Part shown: one piece after another, positions 1 to 7,800 of the stretch | How the letters are laid out: each line of letters begins with the position of its first letter | Numbering within the stretch: the first letter of the stretch is position 1 | Virus record (IMG/VR): IMGVR_UViG_3300032213_000605 | Location: 1 to 28,416 of that record | Length of the DNA stretch: 28,416 nt | Source: a virus | Reading direction: 5' to 3' (one strand) | The notes under the pieces: model-generated | Database searches by the model: none | Seen by the model: only the letters and a program-made list of their open reading frames with translations | Told to the model about the DNA's origin: nothing | Translations under genes and position numbers: made by a program

Positions 1-120
1 GGTGTTGGCCTTGCCGCTAAAGGCTTGGGCGTGTTCAAGAAGGGCGGCGCTGTTGAAGATGTCGCGTATAGGGATAAACCCGCAGGCTTGGCTGATCTTG
101 CAATCTATAACATGGGCTGA
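1..120 (+). CDS. C-terminal end of an upstream phage gene (partial)
   Basis: The first 120 bases are an open frame from base 1 ending in TGA, giving 39 residues that finish in GLADLAIYNMG. The stop lies 5 bases before the ATG of the next gene, and both read on the plus strand, so this is probably the last part of a gene in the same virion operon. The fragment contains FKKGGAVEDV, a Lys/Asp-Gly-Gly motif that resembles MADGGIA and MSKGGH in the next protein. The function cannot be named from so short a piece. Confidence 0.6.
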   Translation, partial: GVGLAAKGLGVFKKGGAVEDVAYRDKPAGLADLAIYNMG

Positions 121-125
121 AGAAC

Positions 126-1835
126 ATGGCACTCCCAAACTCAGAAAATATCACTTCGCAATTGGCGAAACTGCCTGACGCGGCCTTGAAACAAATGGCC
201 ATGATGCACAAGGCCGACCCGTACATACTGCCTTTAATCATCTCTGAAGATGGTCGCCGTAAACGCACGCGTCAAGCCGCGCAATCCCAGATGGCGATGG
301 CGCAGCCCAAAGTAGCCGATGCGGCGGTAGATCAGATGGGTATTGCACAACTACCCGCGCCCAACATTCAAGGTATGGCTGATGGCGGTATTGCGGGCTA
401 CGACGACAATCAGTTTGACTTTGCTCAACGCAACGAGCCTGTAATCCGCATGTCTAAGGGCGGCCACGTTCCTCGTTATCAAGGCGTTCCAACGGCTATG
501 GGCGGTGATGGTAGTCTAGTTAAATCGTCTATTCAGAAGATTGAAGAAGCAAATATTGCGGCCCTTGGGCCCCTTGCACAGCAGTTTAAACAAGCTGAAC
601 AGCAGTTTATTGCCGCTGCAAAGTCTGGCGACCAGCAAGCCATAGCGCAATATATGCAGGCCAAGGAAGTTTTGCGCAAACAACTAGAAGAAACCGTGAC
701 ATCTAAGTTTGGTAATCAGGCGCCTAAAGTACTAAATCAGCTCTTGTCTTCTGACAGTGCGGCCCCTGCTGCGCCTGTTGTTCCTGTTGTTCCTGTTGTT
801 CCTGCAGAGGCCAAAGCTCCGGCTGTTTCAGCTTCCGATGTTGCGGCAAGCACTGCCCCTTCAGCCTCTACTAAAAAAACTTCTAATGCCCCTGCGGCAC
901 CACCCCCACAAGGCGGGCAAGGCGCGGCTTCGGGTCAAGGTATTCAGAGCATTTACGAGTTGTTTGCTGGCCCTAAGAATAAACGTGATACTGAACTGAA
1001 TGAAATTCGAGAACTTATACGTCAGCAAGGTGAGGCTGAGACGTCTTCTGCCCAGAGACAATTAAACCAGCTTAAAACCGATATTACGGCGCAGGGTGAG
1101 TACGGCAAAGACCGCGAAGCCAAGCTCAAAGCTAAAGAAGAGCGGATTGGTAGAGAAGAAAGCAAGGCTGGCAATTTAGCGCTTTTGGAAGCGGGTCTAG
1201 CTATGATGTCAGGTACTTCCGCTAATGCGTTTGCAAACATTGGTCAGGGTGCTTTGGTTGGAACAGCCGCATACCGTAAGAGTTTAGACAAGATTTCAGA
1301 CGCTCGGGACAAGCTTGAGGACGCTTACGGTCGTTTGGAAGACGTTCGCTTTAACCAGAAGAACCTGAACAACTCCGAGATTCGTAAAGCTACTGCCGAC
1401 GTGGATAAAGCGACCAACGCAGGACTTAAGAGCCTTACAGACTTTGCTGTTACACGCTACGGCATGTCTCGCGAAGATGCCAAGACCATGTTTACAGGCG
1501 CTATGCAAGAACGTGTGGCAAATATTGGCGCGGGTGCCACTAGATATGCCGCAGACAAACGGTCAGCGGACAACAAAGACTACATAAATGCAGTTAAGGG
1601 GTCAGGCGCTATTGAGCAGGCCCGTAGGAACGTGATGGAACAGGTCATGAAGACTAACAAGTACGGCACGCCTGAAGAAATTCAAACTGCGTTTGAAGCG
1701 GAGTGGAAAAAAACCTTGCAATTAAATCCAGAACTGGCAAAATTAGCGGGTACTGCCGGGGGCGGCAGTGCACCTTCATCTGGCGCCGATTTTGTTTTAA
1801 ATCCCCAGACAGGAAAACTTGAACCAAGAAAGTAA
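126..1835 (+). CDS. putative phage structural protein, Ala/Gln-rich with coiled coil
   Basis: The product has 569 residues with no recognised enzyme domain. Residues 1-60 are helical and end in a basic stretch (GRRKRTRQ). MADGGIAGYDD (84-94) and MSKGGHVPRYQG (109-120) form a motif pair that I associate with uncharacterised virion-region proteins of freshwater phages. Residues about 217-228 are a short Pro-Val-Val repeat encoded by a 9-base direct repeat, followed by an Ala/Pro/Ser linker. Residues about 280-345 are strongly charged and probably coiled coil. About 350-390 is a small-residue, weakly hydrophobic segment, and the rest is helical. It sits 3 bases before the giant virion gene on the same strand, which suggests a tail or internal virion component. 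The ATG at 126 is preceded only by a weak GAAG, so translation is probably coupled to the upstream stop. Confidence 0.6.
   Translation: MALPNSENITSQLAKLPDAALKQMAMMHKADPYILPLIISEDGRRKRTRQAAQSQMAMAQPKVADAAVDQMGIAQLPAPNIQGMADGGIAGYDDNQFDFAQRNEPVIRMSKGGHVPRYQGVPTAMGGDGSLVKSSIQKIEEANIAALGPLAQQFKQAEQQFIAAAKSGDQQAIAQYMQAKEVLRKQLEETVTSKFGNQAPKVLNQLLSSDSAAPAAPVVPVVPVVPAEAKAPAVSASDVAASTAPSASTKKTSNAPAAPPPQGGQGAASGQGIQSIYELFAGPKNKRDTELNEIRELIRQQGEAETSSAQRQLNQLKTDITAQGEYGKDREAKLKAKEERIGREESKAGNLALLEAGLAMMSGTSANAFANIGQGALVGTAAYRKSLDKISDARDKLEDAYGRLEDVRFNQKNLNNSEIRKATADVDKATNAGLKSLTDFAVTRYGMSREDAKTMFTGAMQERVANIGAGATRYAADKRSADNKDYINAVKGSGAIEQARRNVMEQVMKTNKYGTPEEIQTAFEAEWKKTLQLNPELAKLAGTAGGGSAPSSGADFVLNPQTGKLEPRK
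774..806 (+). repeat. tandem 9-bp direct repeat (Pro-Val-Val)
   Basis: Three in-frame copies of CCTGTTGTT follow one another, with partial degenerate copies on either side. They encode a Pro-Val-Val run between two helical regions of the 569-residue protein. It is likely a flexible or extended linker that can change length by slippage in multiples of three codons without breaking the frame. Confidence 0.75.
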
Positions 1836-1838
1836 ACT

Positions 1839-4800
1839 ATGAGCTACACCGTTGCTTTGCCTGATGGACGAACCGTTGAATTTCCAGACAACGTACCAAA
1901 AGAAAAAGCAGCGGAGATCCTTCGGGAACAACTTGGCATAGGCGGTTCTCCAGAAGAAGGCTTTGTTCCTGCTGTTAAAGCAGGCATCTCTGGTTTAAAA
2001 AGCGCGGGGGCTGCGCTTGCTGGCCGTACAGGTGTCATGGACACCGCGCGTGCCAAGCAGATCATGGCCGAGGAAGAAGCGTACCAACAACGTACCTTCA
2101 AGCCTACAGAAAAAGGCTGGTCGGGAGCGCCAGTCACTAAATTTACCGAGTTGCTTGGCGGCTCTTTGCCATACATTGCAGCTCCACTAGCGGCAGGCGC
2201 TGCGGCTACGTTTGGCGGTGCTCCGGCCCTTGCCGCTACTGGCTTGGGTGCTTTAGTCTCAGGCGGCCAGTTTACTGGCCAGTTTTTGAAACGCCAGACT
2301 GAGGAAGGTACACCGCTCGAGCAGACAAACTTAGCCGCCGCTGCTGGCGCAGGTTCTGTTGCAGGTGCTCTTGACTTACTGTCTTTCAAAATGTTCCCTG
2401 CTATTCGGGGCATTTTTGGTGCGGCAGGTAAAGAACTTTCTCAGGACGCCGCTGAACAGATTGCCAAGCAAGGCATGACAAAAATGTTGGGGGACTACTC
2501 CAAAGCTACTGGTAAAGCTATTGGCGCAGAGAGTACTACAGAAGTAGCACAGCAATTCCTTGAGCGTTTACAAGCGGGTTTAAAACTTACAGACGCACAA
2601 GCTCGTGACGAGTATTGGGATAGTTTGATTGGTGGCGCTGTGTTGGGTGGCGCACTTGCCCCTGCCGGTCGTTACATTGAGCGTGGGCGGATTAAAACCC
2701 AACAAGCAGAAGAAGCTCGTGCAGAACAAGCCAAGCAAGTGCAAGCACAAGAAGCCGAGAAGCAGCGCTTGGAGCAAGAGAAAGCCGCGTACCGACAGAC
2801 CCCTGAGTACTTGGACGAGATTCAGACTCGCTACGCTGACTTGCAAAAGCAAGAAGCGGACTTGTTGGCGCGTATTAAAGGCAGACCCGCCGAAGGTGAT
2901 CTGGCCGCAGTAGCAGACAAACAAGAAGCGCGCGCTCAGATCAAAGAGTTGCGCAAATCTGATGAGTACACAGGCACAGTTGAAGAGTACCGTCAAGCCA
3001 AGAAAGCTATTGATGAGCGTGCCAAAGAGACAGCCAACAAAGCTGCAATTGAAGAAGCTGCCAAAGTGCCCGGCGCACAGATGGATTTGTTTGGCGCTAT
3101 CCCTGAAGCAAGGGATCAGTCTCCTGTTGGCCAATTGCGTACGCTCGACACCCAGATCAAAGGTCTTAACGCACAGATTGCCGAAGCTACAAAGACTGGC
3201 GATCAGGCACAGATTCAAGCGCTTACCAATCAGCAGTTTGACTTGCAAAAGCAATTTCAATCAATGGCCCCAACACCGACAAGCTATGCGGCTATGCGGG
3301 ACACGGTCACCAAACAGATTGAAGGTTTGCGCACTAAGTTGCAAGCGGCCACTAGTACTGACGACATGGAGCGCCTTGTCAACAGTATCAAACAAAATAA
3401 AGATGCGCTAGCGCAGCTTGACGAACTAAAACCTTTTGTTGCCGAAGCCCCCAAGCAAACTGACGTTGCATCTCGTGACGTTGAAATTAAAGACTTGCGC
3501 AAGAAAGTTGCCCGTTACCAAGAGCTTGGCGATGATGAAGCGATTGCTAAACTAATCCCCCGCCTCAAAGAGCTGGAGGCCGTGCCCACACTAATGGAAG
3601 GCGATCAGTTCCGCAACGTACCAACAGACGACTTGTTTGCCGCTCAGATTGACGAAGGCGCAAGAGAAGCCCGTGAAACACGGGAGAGCGTTGAAGCTGA
3701 GATTGAAAGACTCCGCGCTATTGCCGAGAAGAACAAAGGACGGTCACCTGTTGAGCAGGCAATTTTTGACAAAGACTTGGAAGAAGCCCGTGGACTGTTG
3801 GCGCTGTTTGATAAGAGCGAGCAGGACTGGAACAAGTTAAAGCAAGACCCTGCCAACATTGAGTACCGCAACGACCGCGACGAGCTTAAAGAAACGTTGG
3901 AAAAAGACATCAAAGAGTTGGCTAAAAAAGAAGGCGTTAAAGGCGCCATGCTACCTAGCCGTGAAACGTTTGAGTTGGGCGTAAAGCGCAAAGCTTTGGA
4001 TAACTTAAACCGCCGTATGGAGACGGCTGATCGCTACAAAGACACAACGCCTTTGGCACAGAATCTTATTGGTGAGCGCACGGACGAGAACGTCTCAGCG
4101 TTGCTTGACTACTATTTACCCAAGCTGAAACCTGCACAAGAAGGGTTTGATAAGCAGACCAATCGTGCGGCTATGGCCAAAGAAGCCAAAGAGTTACGTG
4201 CAAAGATGCACGACGATCTGATTGATCTGTATGACGCGGTCAAAGTCAAGGACATTACTGAGCAACGCAAGAGCACAAACACGTTTATCTTCAACGCGAC
4301 ACGCCTTGTCAATATCAACAGAATTTTGGCCAACGGTAAAGCGCTTGAGCGTGAAGCCGGGCTTGGTTTGCGTGAGCAACTGTTAACCATTACAGACGAC
4401 ATTCAAAAAACTGTCGACAACCTTACACGCGCAAACGTAGAGCTGCGCAAGCTGGACAAAGAAATCAAAGAGATTGGCCAGCCAACTTCTGCGGAACAAG
4501 CAGAAGCGCTGGGGGCAATGGAGAAACGCCGCGACACATTGGCGGTTGAACTTAAAAAGCTGCAGGCCAAAACAGGTTGGGAAGACAAGTCTGATGCCGT
4601 AGTCGAGCGCTATAGCCAAGTCATTGGTGAAGACCGCGAACTGATTAGAGGCCAGCGCCAGCTTCCTATTGAGCGTACAGAGGGCACCGCTAACCGCATT
4701 GATGCTGTGACCCGTGAGTTGCGCCTTGTAAATGAGAAAGTACAGAAGGCTGGCCGTCCAACAGACGAAGCCAAGATGGCTGCGTTGGCAGAACTTAAAG

Positions 4801-7800
4801 ACCGCCGCAAAGACCTTGGCCAAGAATTGAGAAAGTTACGCACTTCTAAGCCTTCAATTGAAGAAGAAAACAAGCTAGCCAAAGAAGTCACGCCTGAGAT
4901 GGCGGAGATGCAACAACAGCTTGGCAACATTGAGCGCCAGCTTAAAGGTCTGACGGTTCAATCCGGTGCCGGCAACATTCGCGCGCAGTTGGAAAAAGCC
5001 CGTGATGATCTGAAAGCAAAAATTGCCGCCGGTACGGAAGAGGAAGTTACTGCGCCAGCAGGTAAACAAAAAGAATTGCCCGGCGTCCAGCCCCAGCGCC
5101 TTGCGCCCACACTGCGCGAGATTACGCCTGAAGAACTGACAGAAGCACGCACTGCGTTTGTGGCGGCAGAGACTAAGGTTGAAGAACTGAAGAAAGCTGT
5201 GCGCAATACGGAAGCGATGCAAGACAACCCACAGTACTTCAGTGAGGTAGCAAAGAGATTTAAAGACGAAGCCAAAGCTTTTAGGGAAGAGCTTGCCCAA
5301 ACGCCTGATAACTTGCTTTTGCAAAAGCTCGAGTCTGATGCCAGATCACGCGAACAAAACGCACGTTATTTTGACATGTTGGCAACGTTGTCTGAAGAAG
5401 GCCGCGCTGACTTGCAAGCCGTAAAACAAGAGCTAGACCAAGCCCAACGCGCAGTACCTAAAGCAGAAGCCGTCTTGCGTGATTTAGAGCGTCGCCAACG
5501 TATGCAAGAGCAACAGCAAGCTGCCGTTACAAAAGCGCCTGCTGGCCAGATCGAAGCCGAACGCCTTAAAGCCGGTGAAGCTCGTGAGTTTAAAAACGTC
5601 AAAGACAGAATACTTGTCCGACCTAAGAAAGCCGAAAGCTGGAACATACAGAAGCAATCCGTTGCGCCAGTGGCAAAAGTGCCAGAAGTTGTTAAAGCGC
5701 AGAAGGCTTTGTCAAGAGCAACAGAAATTGCCCGTATGTCTGGCAGAGAGCTTACATCTGCTCGCGGCAAATTAGCCGAGTCGGGTGTTACACAAGAAAT
5801 CAGGCAGCAACAACTGGTCATACAAGAGCTTGAGCCTCTTGTTAAAGGCGCGTTTTCGGAAGAGAACGTTAAAGCAATTGACGACGAGTTGGCAAAAATT
5901 GATGCGGTGCTGCAAGAGCGGGGATCTGATAAGCAGAAAGCGACGTCTCCTGTAGTAGCCAAAATGAAAGGGCCTTTGCCAAGAGACTATGCGGCTACTG
6001 TTGATTTTGCTGAGAAAGATGCTCGTAGTGAATACATCGCAGCTAAGAAAGCCAGCGATGCCGCCCAAACTGCTTATGAGGGGGCACGTAAAGCAATTGA
6101 CAACTTGCCTGCTACGGCTTCCGGTTTGGAGTTTGGCCGCTTAGATGGCGCTATGACTCGTGCCGCTAGTGCTACTGAAAAGTTGTTACCTAAGACACAA
6201 GCGGCGGAGTTGGCTTACTTGGCCGCACGTCGAGACAATCTGACTTTGAACAAGTTGATTGGGCAGGACTTGCGCGAAGCTCTTGTAAACACAAGCGCTC
6301 GTTTGGCTAAAGCTTTGAACGTAGAGTCCCCACTTCTCAAACAAATTGAAGAAGCTAAAGCCACGGCAGCCAAAGCCGAGAAGGCTCGCGTAGAGGCGGA
6401 AACTAAAGCTCGCGAAGAAGAGCGTAAGATTCAGGCTGAAAGAAATGCTAGTGCTGCCGAAAAACAAAAAGCACTGGACGCTGCCAAGGCTGAGAAAGAA
6501 CGTCTTGAGAAAGCCAAGGCATCTGGCGCTGCTTACGACACACGCCGCTTTACCCGCGACACTTCTGGCCCCCAAATGACGGCAGAGCTTAACCGCCTCA
6601 AGAAAGAATTGGCGGCGGCAGATACAAACCTGAGCAAAGCTAGAGAGAAGAACAACGTCGAAGATATTAAAAAGTATCAGGCGGAGTACAACCAGCTTGC
6701 GTCTAATATTGACACCATATACGCTTCAGCGCCTATTGTTGAGCGTGATTTGGATCAAGGTGTTGGCTTACAACCAGACGTTGTAGAAGGTGTGCGTTTG
6801 CCCAACCGCAAGGAAGGTCCAGTCGTTCGCAACTTGACAGGCGCTAAGCGTGTACGTCAATCTGGCGTGACTAAGCTTCGTGCAGATGGCCTGTCCCAAG
6901 AGGCCGCTAACGCAGTTCATTTGTTTACAGTCAAGGCGCGTTTGGATGGCGCTACAGAAGCCAGCCGTGCCAAGTTGGAGACCGCTTACGCAGAAGCTAC
7001 CGAAGGTTTAACTGAAGAGCAAATTGCTGCGCAGTTGGCTGAAGGTGAGCGGTTGTTGGGTCAAGGCCCGACGATTGAAATTATTGCTGCTCGTGAGCGC
7101 TTCCGTCAGTCGGTCATTGAACTGGAGAAAGCCCAGAAAGACTTTGACGAAGCCAAGACTCCCGCTACCAAAGAGTTGGCTCAAGATGCGCTTGACCTTG
7201 CAAACCAACGAAGTGACGCCGCTGAAGAAGCATACAAGAACGCCCGTGATGTGCGTGCTTCTAAAGCCCTAAAGGGCGGTGCGCAAGCAGAAGTCGAAGC
7301 CGCGATTGATGCCGCTACTGCCAAGCAAGAATTGGAAACTCTGCCAGAGATGGACGAAGAAGGTCCCATCCAAGGCGCTGCTACCCAGTACAGCGAAATG
7401 GATCAGGTACAACTGTCCGATGCCGCTAAAGAAGCTATTGCAGATGGGCGCTTGCTTGATGCTGTAAACGATGTGGCCAAGAACGGTCAGACTGACTTTA
7501 TCCGTCAGAACGCCAAGAACGTGGTCGACATGTTGCTTCGCACCAAGGTTGTTATTGATCCGGACCTTACCGATGCTTACGGCAACCCTGTGCCAGCGTT
7601 TTACAACAACGTGACAAATACGGTGTCGTTTAGACCCGGAGAGCTGACAGAAGAGAATTTGATCCACGAGGTCACCCACGCCGCATCTTTGCGTGGTTTG
7701 GTAATGCCTGCTAGCGATCTGACTAAAGAACAACTCAATGCCCGTAATGAGTTGACCGCCATGTACAACCAGCTGAAGAAAGACAAAGCGCTGGTTAATG

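Noticed and set aside
2629-3411. Plus-strand frames of 94 and 149 codons inside the giant gene
   Set aside because: They are out of frame with the giant gene, which has unbroken coiled-coil coding through this region; the products are Lys/Pro/Ser-rich without motifs.
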